DNA of 64,000 nt, taken from positions 1,798,001-1,862,000 of the forward strand of contig NZ_CP039888.1 of the NCBI RefSeq assembly GCF_005221325.1. Reading direction: 5' to 3'. Numbering within the stretch: position 1 is the first letter of the stretch; each line of letters starts with the position of its first letter. The translations under genes were made by a program, and so were the position numbers. The notes under the pieces were generated by a model. That model was given only the letters and a program-made list of their open reading frames with translations. It ran no database searches and was not told the DNA's origin. The DNA is from Agrobacterium tumefaciens. Its GTDB lineage: Bacteria; Pseudomonadota; Alphaproteobacteria; Rhizobiales; Rhizobiaceae. Below are positions 48,233 through 56,789 of the stretch, one piece after another.

Positions 48233-49423
48233 TCAAAGAAATGCCGGCTTGAAATCCGTAGTGAAGGCATCATCGGCGATTTTTCCGTCCCGCAGCAGCA
48301 GAGCACCCAGCCGCCCAATCTCATCGGAACTCTTGGCCGCCGTGCCGTTACCGCCGGTCAGAACCGCAATGCGCGGCGAGGCGGTAAAGCCAATGGCCGG
48401 ATAGCCGCTCTTCGTCTTGGAGACGATGCAGGCGGCCATCGAGACACGCGAGAGATCAACGGAAGGCACCAGCGTGCCCACGATCTCCGAAAGGTGGTCC
48501 CGCACGCTTTCCCGTCCGCCGGAACGGAACCATTCCCGGATTTCCGGGTCACTGCCGACCCTTTTATCATCAGGATCACCGCCGATTTTCAGGTAAAATT
48601 TGCCGTCGGGATAACGCACCGGCGGCAGCAGATAGATATGTTTCGTCGTATCGCGCGGCTCATAGATCAGCGACGGCATGCCCGCATATTGCCCAAGGTC
48701 ACCCTCATCAATCTCGAAGAAAGCGACGGTGCGGGCATAAACATCAAGCCCGACCGGCTGCGGCAGCAAATCCCTGGTGATGGAGAAGCCACCGGCCGCC
48801 ACCAGTACCTGGTCTGCGGTATAAACCGCGCCCGAAGCCGTCTGCACGCAGGCGCGGCCATCCTCTTCCCGCGTCGAGACGACGATATCGTCGATCAGAG
48901 TAACGCCCGCCTTTTCCGCTAATATGGCCTGCGCTTTCACCAGCGCGCGCGGGTTGACGTAACCGGCATTGTCCCTCTCGAACACGCCTTCGCACCCTTG
49001 TTCGAAGGAGAAATAGGGAAAGTGGCTTTTCAGGCTCTGATCATCCAGCAGTTCCGTGGAAACGCAGAGCCGAGCCGCCGCCTTGAGAACATCGTCGACA
49101 AAGGGATTGGCGTCGCCCCGTTGAGGTCCCACCATCAGGCAACCGACCGGCGCGTAAAATTCGACACCGCTGCGTGTGGCAATATCGGCATAACGCGCGA
49201 TGGAGCGGTTGGCGAGCAAGGCCCAGTCGGCATCGCCATCGATGGTGCGGGTAATCCGCGCTTCATCGTAATGGCTGGCGAAAACACCTTGATGCGACTT
49301 TACATCGGCAGGTTCGCCAGGACCGATCAGCGCCACACCCTCCACAGTTTCCGCCAGATGGCGGGCAGCGGCTGCACCCATCATGCCGCGACCGACGACG
49401 ATATAATTGAAATGCCCCGACAT
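48233..49423 (-). CDS. FAD-dependent amine oxidoreductase (DAO/SolA-like), copy 1
   Basis: 396 aa from the ATG ending at 49423 (GAGGGCGGC upstream). N-terminal FAD fingerprint YIVVGRGMMGAAAARHL; GVFASHYDEARITRTID and NPRALVKAQA follow, as in sarcosine oxidase / N-methyl-tryptophan oxidase relatives. C-terminal AVLTGGNGTAAKSSDEIGRL holds the last FAD contacts. It should oxidise a secondary or N-methyl amine or amino acid, making H2O2 or passing electrons. The second copy lies 59 nt upstream on the same strand, so the two are likely cotranscribed. Confidence 0.9.
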   Translation of the reverse strand: MSGHFNYIVVGRGMMGAAAARHLAETVEGVALIGPGEPADVKSHQGVFASHYDEARITRTIDGDADWALLANRSIARYADIATRSGVEFYAPVGCLMVGPQRGDANPFVDDVLKAAARLCVSTELLDDQSLKSHFPYFSFEQGCEGVFERDNAGYVNPRALVKAQAILAEKAGVTLIDDIVVSTREEDGRACVQTASGAVYTADQVLVAAGGFSITRDLLPQPVGLDVYARTVAFFEIDEGDLGQYAGMPSLIYEPRDTTKHIYLLPPVRYPDGKFYLKIGGDPDDKRVGSDPEIREWFRSGGRESVRDHLSEIVGTLVPSVDLSRVSMAACIVSKTKSGYPAIGFTASPRIAVLTGGNGTAAKSSDEIGRLGALLLRDGKIADDAFTTDFKPAFL

Positions 49424-49482
49424 GCCGCCCTCTTTACCCGTTCCGTTTAGCCGCATTCTTGTAGCTGCTTCCCTCGGGAATG

Positions 49483-50670
49483 TCAGACGAAAACCGGCGC
49501 CATTTCGGCGGCGAATTCATCCTCTGTCAGCTGACCGTTGAGAAGCAGCTGCGCGCCGAGTCGCCCGATCTCGTCCGAAGACTTGGCGGAAACGAAATTG
49601 CCACCGGTCAGAACCGCGATATTGGAGGATTGCGTATAGCCGATATAGGGATAACCGCTGCGGGTGATCGAGGCGACACAGGAACCGGACGTGACCGGGC
49701 AGCCGGCCAGCTCCGGCATCAGCGACAAGGCTTTTTTCGTCAGGAAATCCACCTCATCAGGCGTGCCGTCCGAGTGGAACCAGTCCACCGCTTGGACAAG
49801 CGTTTCAAGCCTGCCCTTTTCGCTTTCGCCGCCAATTTTGAGATAGACCTTGCCGTCGGGATACAGCACCGGCGGCAGGATATAGACGATATCGTCCTCG
49901 GTTTCCGCCAGGACGATCGTCGAGGGCATCGCCCTAAACAGCGCCTGCCTTGCCTCATCCAGTTCGAAGAACACGATGGTGCGGCCCGTCGCCGCCATAT
50001 CGACCGAAGACGGCAGAAGCTCCGCCATATTGGTGAAACCACCTGCCGCGACGATGACCTTATCGGCCGTATAGGTGGCCCCTTCCCGCGTCATGACCTC
50101 GACGCCACGGGAAGTATCGCGGACATGCCCTGCCGTCTCGCGCACAAGCCGCGCACCCTGCGCTTCGGCAATCGCGCATTGCGCCTTCACCAACGCCCGC
50201 GGATTGATGTGGCCGGCATTGCTGGCCTCGAAATAACCGCCGTGATCGGCAGGCAATGAGAACATTGGAAAGCGGCCTGGGAGCGCTGCATTGCCGAGTG
50301 TTTCCACCTCAAGACCGAGGAGATCTGCCGAGTAAAGTGCGCGCGATACATAGTCTCCCGCAAGCCCTTTACCGTTGCCGGTAAACAGGCAGCCCGCTTC
50401 GGTGAAGAACCGAATGCCGCTTTTCGCCTCGATCTCGGCATAACGCCGGATCGAGCGCTGCGCGAGTTCGGCCCAGACCGGATCGCCGTCAAACCCGCGA
50501 GTGATACGCGCCTCATCGTAATGGCTTGAAAACACACCTTGATGTGTCTTGCGATCGGCGGGTTCGGCCGGCCCGATCAGCGCCACGCCATCCGTTTGCA
50601 CTGAGAGATGCCGCGCCGCGGCCGCTCCCATCATCCCGGCCCCGACCACGATATATTTGAAATCCGGCAT
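49483..50670 (-). CDS. FAD-dependent amine oxidoreductase (DAO/SolA-like), copy 2
   Basis: 395 aa paralogue of the gene at 48233. YIVVGAGMMGAAAARHL at the N-terminus, GVFSSHYDEARITRGFDGDP, NPRALVKAQCA and AVLTGGNFVSAKSSDEIGRLG align with copy 1 throughout, while the middle (about 175-300) differs. Here the FAD motif is the normal GAGMMG (copy 1 has GRGMMG). No transporter or regulator beside them hints at the substrate. Confidence 0.9.
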   Translation of the reverse strand: MPDFKYIVVGAGMMGAAAARHLSVQTDGVALIGPAEPADRKTHQGVFSSHYDEARITRGFDGDPVWAELAQRSIRRYAEIEAKSGIRFFTEAGCLFTGNGKGLAGDYVSRALYSADLLGLEVETLGNAALPGRFPMFSLPADHGGYFEASNAGHINPRALVKAQCAIAEAQGARLVRETAGHVRDTSRGVEVMTREGATYTADKVIVAAGGFTNMAELLPSSVDMAATGRTIVFFELDEARQALFRAMPSTIVLAETEDDIVYILPPVLYPDGKVYLKIGGESEKGRLETLVQAVDWFHSDGTPDEVDFLTKKALSLMPELAGCPVTSGSCVASITRSGYPYIGYTQSSNIAVLTGGNFVSAKSSDEIGRLGAQLLLNGQLTEDEFAAEMAPVFV

Positions 50671-50761
50671 GTCATGCTCCGTATCAGATTTGTTTCTGAC
50701 TACAGCATGCCGGCCCGAACCGGAATCGCTTTTCGCAATTTCGCAGACGATCGCGGCGGCC

Positions 50762-51301
50762 TCAGCTCGCCAGCAGCGCCTGCACCTTGCCGCAATAACG
50801 CTTGGATACCGGGTTCATGCGTGTGGCGCCGTGGCCGGCATTGTAACGCAGGATGGTGCTGCAAACTTCACCGCCGCCAAGCTGATGCGCCGTCGCCAGA
50901 TATTGCATGCCCCAGCGAATATTGGTCTCGGGATCATAGAGCGCCTTGGTCGTGCCGCGAAAACCCATCATCCGCGCCGTTGCCGGCTTGATCTGCATCA
51001 GCCCGACTTCACCGGCGCTGCCACGGGCCTTGGGGTTGAACTTGCTTTCCACCGAAACCACGGCATGCGCCAGATTGGTGGGAACGCCGTAACGCTTGGC
51101 ATATTTGACGATCAGCTCGGAATAGCCGTTCTTGAGCGACGAAGGCAGGCTTTTTTCGGGAATGGGATAACCGGGCTTGCGGATGAAGGTCTCCAGCGTC
51201 ACGGTCTTGGTCTTGACGTCCTCGTCTTTGGCAAAAGCAATCCCCGCCTGCGAGGCGAGCGCAACAACGCCCGCCGCGACAGCAATAACAAACCTGTTCA
51301 T
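50762..51301 (-). CDS. lytic transglycosylase, SLT domain
   Basis: 179 aa from the ATG ending at 51301 (GGAGA 11 nt upstream). Signal peptide MNRFVIAVAAGVVALASQA with cleavage around residue 24, then an SLT domain: catalytic Glu in VVSVESKFNPKA, GEVGLMQIKPATAR, and ILRYNAGHG. Cuts the MurNAc-GlcNAc bond in the periplasm to make anhydro-muropeptides. It closely resembles the C-terminal domain of the lipoprotein at 55434. Confidence 0.9.
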   Translation of the reverse strand: MNRFVIAVAAGVVALASQAGIAFAKDEDVKTKTVTLETFIRKPGYPIPEKSLPSSLKNGYSELIVKYAKRYGVPTNLAHAVVSVESKFNPKARGSAGEVGLMQIKPATARMMGFRGTTKALYDPETNIRWGMQYLATAHQLGGGEVCSTILRYNAGHGATRMNPVSKRYCGKVQALLAS

Positions 51302-51549
51302 ATGTAGAAAAAGTCTCCAGATCGAACGACGGGAACAATGAAGCGGCACAAATATTCAACGCCCGGAAAGTCGATCGCGACTTTCCGCTGTCCAGTCTCC
51401 TTGATTGATATTGACGGTATGTTCCCCTGAAGAACGCCACCGCATACAGTGACGTTCTTAGACTTCCTCAATGCGGATTAACTGTGGCACAACAAAAAAA
51501 GCGACTTGAAGACGCCGGAAAAGCGGGAATGCTTTTCCAGAATCGGCGC

Positions 51550-52329
51550 TCAGCTGGCCGAAAATCTCGGCAGGCTGCCAATCAACCGGTGCAATGTGTC
51601 GATGGTGGAGAAATCCGCGATGCCATCCACCAGAGCGGGCCGGAAATGCCGCTGAAAGGCGGCCACGGCGCCTTCGGTTTTTTCGCAATAAGCGCCTGTA
51701 ATTTCAACGCCATATCCATAGATGGACAGCATCGACTGCAGCGCTTCGACCGGCTGGCCATGGTCACCGCGCTGGAAAAAGCGTCCACCGCGGATCGGCG
51801 CGGGCTCCACCCAGTGGCCGACACCGTGCTGCGACAGGATGTCCCACGGGAATTTTTCGCCCGGATCGACCTTGCGGATTGGCGCGACATCCGAATGAGC
51901 AAGCACCCTTTCCGGGGCGATAGACCAGCGCTGGCCGCAATCGCGACACAATTCGATGACGGCAGCCACCTGCTCTTTCGGGAATTCCGGCAAGCCGCCG
52001 GGATGACCCTGATTGGCGATCTCGATGCCGATGGAGCGGGAATTGATGTCTTGATCCCCCGCCCAGGTGCTTTTACCCGCATGCCAAGCGCGACGGGTTT
52101 CCGGAACCATCTGGATCACGCGGCCGTCTTCGAAAACGAAATAATGGCTGGAAACCTGGCTTTCCGGATTGCAGAGCCACGAAAGGGCACCATCCGCAGT
52201 GGTCATACCAGTGTAGTGGAGAAGAATGATATCGGGGCCGGCCACATCAAGCCTGTCGCCATGGTTAGGCGAAGGCGCAACGGCTGCGCCCCCGAAATCC
52301 GGGGTAAAATCCGGCAGACATTCATTCAT
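51550..52329 (-). CDS. N-acetylmuramoyl-L-alanine amidase (Amidase_2) with peptidoglycan-binding tail
   Basis: 259 aa. Amidase_2/AmpD-like zinc domain (about 25-175): ILLHYTGMTTADGAL with the first His, SSHYFVFEDG, RAWHAGKSTWAG and the late AHSDVAP His, plus an NSRSIGIEIAN core. A C-terminal PG_binding_1 domain (about 195-255, VEALQSMLSIYGYG). No clear signal peptide is seen, so it may act on muropeptides in the cytoplasm like AmpD or be exported by another route. Its ATG overlaps the stop of the TerB/J-domain gene. Confidence 0.9.
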   Translation of the reverse strand: MNECLPDFTPDFGGAAVAPSPNHGDRLDVAGPDIILLHYTGMTTADGALSWLCNPESQVSSHYFVFEDGRVIQMVPETRRAWHAGKSTWAGDQDINSRSIGIEIANQGHPGGLPEFPKEQVAAVIELCRDCGQRWSIAPERVLAHSDVAPIRKVDPGEKFPWDILSQHGVGHWVEPAPIRGGRFFQRGDHGQPVEALQSMLSIYGYGVEITGAYCEKTEGAVAAFQRHFRPALVDGIADFSTIDTLHRLIGSLPRFSAS

Positions 52330-53063
52330 GCGACGCGGCGTTCTTTCTCGATGGCCGCATAGGCGGCGTTGAGAGCCGCCATACGCTCATTTGCTGCAGC
52401 ATGCAATTCCATCGGCACGCCGCGTGCGATAAGCTTGTCCGGATGGTGTTCGGCCACCAGCGAACGGTAACGCTTGCGAATATCCAGGAAGTCGTCCGAG
52501 GGCGAAACGCCAAGTACGCGGTAAGGATCGCGCCCGTCCATATGGACATGCCGCGCCATGATCGTTTCGAAGTGATCTTCAGTGATATGGAAGATTTCGG
52601 CGATACGGCCGAGGAAGGCCAGTTCCCGCTCGTGGATCAGCCCGTCGGCCTTGGCAATGTGGAACAGGCCGTCGATGACGCTTTCCAGCATCTCGCAATT
52701 GGCGTGACCGGAACCGCACAGACCCGCGAGCCGCTCCGCATAAGCCTCGTAACCGGCGACGTCCTGACGCGCAAGGTTATAAAGACGGGCAACGTTCTTG
52801 GCTTCTTCTTCCGGGAAATCGAAAATCTGCCGGAAGGCACGAACCTCGGCATCGTTGACCACGCCATCAGCCTTCGCCATCTTGGCGGAAAGTGCGATGA
52901 TGGCCACGGAAAAGGAAACCTTGCGGCGGGTTTCCGGGTCGCCCTCGAAAAGCGTGCGGATCGCTTCTACAACGCGCCCGAGCGCATTCCCAGCCGCGTC
53001 GCCGATTGCGCCGAGCAGCCGTTCCCACAGGGATGAAATTTGCAGACAGGCGAAATCAAACAT
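52326..53063 (-). CDS. TerB-like J-domain protein (DjlA-type)
   Basis: About 245 aa. A short N-terminal segment, a TerB-like helical domain (about 45-165, with KADGVVNDAEV and KADGLIHEREL acidic repeats) and a C-terminal J domain (about 175-240) including the HPD motif in VAEHHPDKLIARG. J domains stimulate DnaK; TerB-J fusions resemble DjlA, a membrane-linked co-chaperone. Several Met codons at 53060-53078 make the start uncertain, and no good ribosome binding site picks one. Overlaps the amidase gene by 4 nt. Confidence 0.85.
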   Translation of the reverse strand: MFDFACLQISSLWERLLGAIGDAAGNALGRVVEAIRTLFEGDPETRRKVSFSVAIIALSAKMAKADGVVNDAEVRAFRQIFDFPEEEAKNVARLYNLARQDVAGYEAYAERLAGLCGSGHANCEMLESVIDGLFHIAKADGLIHERELAFLGRIAEIFHITEDHFETIMARHVHMDGRDPYRVLGVSPSDDFLDIRKRYRSLVAEHHPDKLIARGVPMELHAAANERMAALNAAYAAIEKERRVA

Positions 53064-53394
53064 CATGCTGGCAAGCATGACGGGATATTGCCGCGAATGC
53101 AATATGCTCGGCGGCCCGGCGGCATTAACTTTTATTCATCTTTGCGACAGTTTTGCTTCAGGAACAAGAGCCGGGCGAAAGGCGCAGGCGCGGTTTTCCA
53201 CAGGCATGGCAGGCGGAGGTATCCACGCAGTCGCGCTGATGCGGATTGAAACGATTATATTCGACTGGTTTCGTCAAGCCGCTGAAAAACCGCGAGAAAT
53301 CGGCGTTTTTCTTGATAAATTCACTTTACACCTACACGCGGCTGTCGCATCCATTTGCCAGACATGTCTTTGGGTATACGTGAAAAGGAGAGCC
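53064..53394. other. divergent intergenic region before pfp
   Basis: 331 bp between the divergent J-domain and pfp genes. The stretch at 53255-53340 is A+T-rich and may hold the pfp promoter. Nothing else recognised. Confidence 0.4.
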
Positions 53395-54609
53395 ATGATG
53401 GCCAAACAGAAAGTCGCAATGCTGACCGCGGGTGGCCTTGCGCCCTGTCTCTCTTCGGCCGTTGGCGGCCTGATCGAACGCTATAGCGACATCGCGCCTG
53501 AAATCGACATCATCGCTTACCGCTCCGGTTATCAGGGCGTGCTTCTGGGCGACCGCATCGAGATCACGAAGGATATGCGCGAAAAGGCGCATCTGCTGCA
53601 TCGTTACGGCGGGTCGCCGATCGGCAACAGCCGCGTCAAGCTCACAAATGCCGCCGATTGCGCCAAGCGCGGCCTCGTCAAGGAAGGCGACAATCCGCTG
53701 CGCGTCGCCGCTGAACGGCTGGCGGCTGACGGCATCACCATTCTCCACACCATCGGTGGCGACGATACCAACACGACCGCCGCGGACCTTGCCGCTTACC
53801 TTGGCGCCAATGGTTACAACCTCACCGTCGTCGGCCTGCCGAAGACGGTGGATAATGACGTGGTGCCGATCAAGCAGTCGCTCGGCGCCTGGACGGCCGC
53901 CGAAGTCGGCGCCGCCTTCTTCGACAATGTCAGCAACGAGCAGAGCGCGGCACCGAAGACCTTCGTCATCCACGAAGTCATGGGCCGCCATTGCGGCTGG
54001 CTGACGGCAGCAACCGCCCGCGCCTATATTCAGAAGACCAGTGGCAATGAATATGTCGAAGGCCTGATGATGAACAGCCATATGAAGAGCATCGACGGCA
54101 TCTACCTGCCGGAAATGGCCTTCGACATCGAGGCCGAAGCCGAGCGACTCAAGGCTGTCATGGACAAAAACGGCTATGTGACGCTGTTCGTCTCGGAAGG
54201 TGCCGGCCTTGATTCGATCGTTGCCGAGCGCGAAGCCTCCGGCGAAGCCGTCAAGCGCGATGCCTTCGGCCATGTGAAGATCGACACCATCAACGTCGGC
54301 GGCTGGTTCCAGAAACAATTTGCCGGCCTCATCGGCGCAGAGCGCTCCATGGTGCAGAAATCGGGCTATTTCGCCCGCTCCGCACCCGCCAATGGCGACG
54401 ATCTTCGCCTCATTCAGGGCATGGTCGATCTGGCGGTCGAAAGCGCACTCAACAAGGTCTCCGGCGTCACCGGCCATGACGAAGACCAGAATGGCAAATT
54501 GCGGACCATCGAGTTTCCGCGTATCAAGGGCGGAAAGCATTTCGACCTCTCTGCAAAATGGTTTACCGAAGTGATGGAACACGTCGGTCAGCCGTTCACA
54601 GCGGCCTGA
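53395..54609 (+). CDS. pfp: pyrophosphate-dependent 6-phosphofructokinase
   Basis: 404 aa from the first of two adjacent ATGs (53395 and 53398); AAGGAG lies 4 or 7 nt upstream, so the second may be used. GGDDTNTTA with the second Asp marks PPi rather than ATP as the phosphoryl donor; PKTVDNDV and the MGRHCGWLTA substrate loop are intact. It interconverts fructose-6-P and fructose-1,6-bisP reversibly in the cytoplasm. Agrobacteria rely mainly on Entner-Doudoroff and pentose routes, so it may serve gluconeogenic or reversible flux. Confidence 0.94.
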   Translation: MMAKQKVAMLTAGGLAPCLSSAVGGLIERYSDIAPEIDIIAYRSGYQGVLLGDRIEITKDMREKAHLLHRYGGSPIGNSRVKLTNAADCAKRGLVKEGDNPLRVAAERLAADGITILHTIGGDDTNTTAADLAAYLGANGYNLTVVGLPKTVDNDVVPIKQSLGAWTAAEVGAAFFDNVSNEQSAAPKTFVIHEVMGRHCGWLTAATARAYIQKTSGNEYVEGLMMNSHMKSIDGIYLPEMAFDIEAEAERLKAVMDKNGYVTLFVSEGAGLDSIVAEREASGEAVKRDAFGHVKIDTINVGGWFQKQFAGLIGAERSMVQKSGYFARSAPANGDDLRLIQGMVDLAVESALNKVSGVTGHDEDQNGKLRTIEFPRIKGGKHFDLSAKWFTEVMEHVGQPFTAA

Positions 54610-54661
54610 TTTTACGATAGGCTAAAATAACGCGGTGACAGGGAGGGCAAGGAGGAAGAGA

Positions 54662-55297
54662 ATGTCTGGACAGGCGTGGCTGATTTTCTGTGCAGCATGT
54701 GCCGTTGTGTTCGCACTCCCCTCTCCCCTTGTATTCTCTGTCGCCTCTTATGCCGCCATTCGCGGCAGGAAGACGATCTTCGCCTCCGTTGGCGGCGGCG
54801 CGCTTGGCATCGTCACGGCCATGACGATTTCCGCCATTCCGGTGGCCGGTCTCGTCTATCTGCCGCAATCCTTCGTCGAAATCGTGCAATGGGCGGGAAT
54901 CGGCTGGCTGATGCTGTTCATGTTATGGACTTTCGCCACGCCTGCAGCCCAGGCGGCCAACGCCGACAATGACAATCTGCCGGGCAAATCCTGGAGCGGC
55001 ATTTTCCGCGATTGTTACGCCATTGCCGCCCTGCGCCCGCGCTATTTCGCTTTCTTCCTCGCACTGTTGCCGCAATTCGTTTCCACCACGGGCAATGCCG
55101 TTGAAACGCTCGCCATGGCGCAGGCAGCGATCCTTGTTCTGACATGTGTGATTCTGGCTGCGCAGGCCATGTTCGCCGGCCAGACGCTGGCGCTGGTGCG
55201 CCGCATGTCCGGCGATAGAAAAATCCGGCCGAAATACCGCACACACTTCATTTCCGGCCGCGCCGTCAGTGCCGGATACAGGCGCATCGCGGCCTGA
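54662..55297 (+). CDS. LysE-family amino acid exporter
   Basis: 211 aa, about six hydrophobic helices. FALPSPLVFSVASYAAIRG replaces the usual PGP motif of the family with PSP, while ALRPRYFAFFLALLPQFV matches the NPK/KP-A-F-L-PQF helix only loosely. The start at 54662 is preceded by AGGAGGAAGAGA, a strong ribosome binding site. It is 52 nt after pfp on the same strand. Family membership fairly secure, substrate (amino acid or homoserine type) inferred. Confidence 0.8.
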   Translation: MSGQAWLIFCAACAVVFALPSPLVFSVASYAAIRGRKTIFASVGGGALGIVTAMTISAIPVAGLVYLPQSFVEIVQWAGIGWLMLFMLWTFATPAAQAANADNDNLPGKSWSGIFRDCYAIAALRPRYFAFFLALLPQFVSTTGNAVETLAMAQAAILVLTCVILAAQAMFAGQTLALVRRMSGDRKIRPKYRTHFISGRAVSAGYRRIAA

Positions 55298-55433
55298 AAA
55301 TTAACCTGAAAGTCGGGGCGACACGTCCCGGCTTGCCGCTTTCCTTACAATAGGTTAATGAAGGCGCGACGGGACACTGCCTGCTTCGCTTGACGCGGGG
55401 GTATCGAGAGACAGGCATAACGAAGGCGGCAAC

Positions 55434-56507
55434 ATGCGAAATTCGGGCAAATTCCGCGGAAGAAGTGCACTTCTTCTGTCTTCCACCGTGGGTCTGGCAC
55501 TGGCATTGAGCGCATGCACCAGCGTCGAATACACCGCGAAGGAAGGGCCGAACGGCCCGAAAATTGCAACGGTCAGCCCTACTTCTCCAGCCCAGACATC
55601 GACGCAGCCGGCAACGGCTGAGGCCGCAGCCGGCGCCACCCCGGCCGCACCGGCAGTTCAGACCGCCGAAGCCTCTTCTCAAGCAGCAGCACTCCCCACT
55701 GCCGTCGCCGTGAAGGGCGGACGCGTGGCACTGCCGCCAGCCTCCGAAATTGCAGCCGCCGCAGCCATCGCGGCACAAATGCAGCCGCAGCAGACCGAAG
55801 TGGCCGGAGCCGCAGTAACGACAGCCGCATCGACCACGGCCGCGGCACTTGCGCCGACCCACGTGACGCCGGCGGCAGCGGCCATAGAAACGGCAAATGC
55901 GGCGGCAAAACCGGCCATGCATAATGCCGCCGCCGATCTGCCGCAGGTGGTTGCCGTCAAGGGCAGCTTCCCGCCCGCACCGCCACCACCCGGCTCGCCC
56001 TCCATCGGCACAGAACTGACCGCGGAACGAAAAGTCATCCCGCTGCCGAAGCCCGACAGCACGGTTCTCGCTTATGCCGCCGGCCCCACCAATGCCGCGC
56101 TTGCCGCCATCCGCCAGAACGAATCAATGACGGCACCGCTTAATACGGCACCCGCCGGGCGCGAGAAGCTGAGCGGACTGATTACCAAATACGCCACCAT
56201 GTATGATGTGCCGGAAGATCTGGTTCACCGCGTCGTGCAGCGCGAGAGCCGATATAATCCCGGCGCCTATAGCAGCGGCAATTTCGGCCTGATGCAAATC
56301 CGGCACGCCACGGCCCGCTCCATGGGCTTCGATGGCCCCGCCTCCGGCCTGTTCGACGCCGAAACCAATCTCAAATACGCCGTCAAATATCTGCACGGCG
56401 CATGGGTTGTGGCGGGTAATGACCGTGACAATGCCGTCCGGCTTTATGCACGCGGTTATTATTACGACGCCAAGCGCAAGGGCATGCTGCACGTTCTGCG
56501 GAAGTAG
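55434..56507 (+). CDS. SLT-domain lytic transglycosylase lipoprotein
   Basis: 357 aa. Lipobox LSAC (Cys27 region: ALALSACTSVEY), then about 180 residues of Ala/Pro/Thr-rich spacer, then an SLT domain (about 240-357) with catalytic Glu in VVQRESRYNPGAY, FGLMQIRHATARSMGF and a C-terminal RLYARGYYYD. The usual NAGHG is replaced by ARGYY near the end. Tethered probably to the outer membrane, with the long spacer reaching into the peptidoglycan. Confidence 0.9.
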   Translation: MRNSGKFRGRSALLLSSTVGLALALSACTSVEYTAKEGPNGPKIATVSPTSPAQTSTQPATAEAAAGATPAAPAVQTAEASSQAAALPTAVAVKGGRVALPPASEIAAAAAIAAQMQPQQTEVAGAAVTTAASTTAAALAPTHVTPAAAAIETANAAAKPAMHNAAADLPQVVAVKGSFPPAPPPPGSPSIGTELTAERKVIPLPKPDSTVLAYAAGPTNAALAAIRQNESMTAPLNTAPAGREKLSGLITKYATMYDVPEDLVHRVVQRESRYNPGAYSSGNFGLMQIRHATARSMGFDGPASGLFDAETNLKYAVKYLHGAWVVAGNDRDNAVRLYARGYYYDAKRKGMLHVLRK

Positions 56508-56572
56508 CTCCAGGACCGCCGAGTGCTTTCAAACGGCACTCTGGCATCGCGCCAGAATTGAAAAACTCCCCT

Positions 56573-56692
56573 CCGTCAGGCCGGGCTTGACCCCGCATCC
56601 AACCATGGCGCGTCTCTGCGCCGTGGAGTGAGTGTGTGCAATCAAGGTTTCCATCGCGCTGGCCTCCGGACCTGATCCTGGGTGGCGGCGTT
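56573..56692. repeat. decayed copy of the composite palindromic element
   Basis: CCGTCAGGCCGGGCTTGACC at the left, a GGCGCGTCTCTGCGCC core, and GGCCTCCGGACCTGATCCTGG at the right echo the element at 10603 in the opposite orientation, with many changes. It lies between the SLT lipoprotein gene and the btaA promoter. Confidence 0.5.
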
Positions 56693-56728
56693 GCGCGACT
56701 TCGCCGAAACATTCAACGTCGCCAACCC

Positions 56729-56746
56729 CTGTCATCAAACTGTAGC
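56729..56746 (+). promoter_or_regulatory. Pho box (PhoB site) upstream of btaAB
   Basis: CTGTCAT, four bases CAAA, then CTGTAGC: two 7-mers at the 11-bp spacing of the PhoB consensus (CTGTCAT-N4-CTGTCAT). It ends 43 nt before btaA. It fits the known induction of betaine-lipid synthesis under phosphate starvation. Confidence 0.75.
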
Positions 56747-56789
56747 GTGGCGGCTGTAGAGGCCTCTCAATCGACTGAGAGGTGAACAT

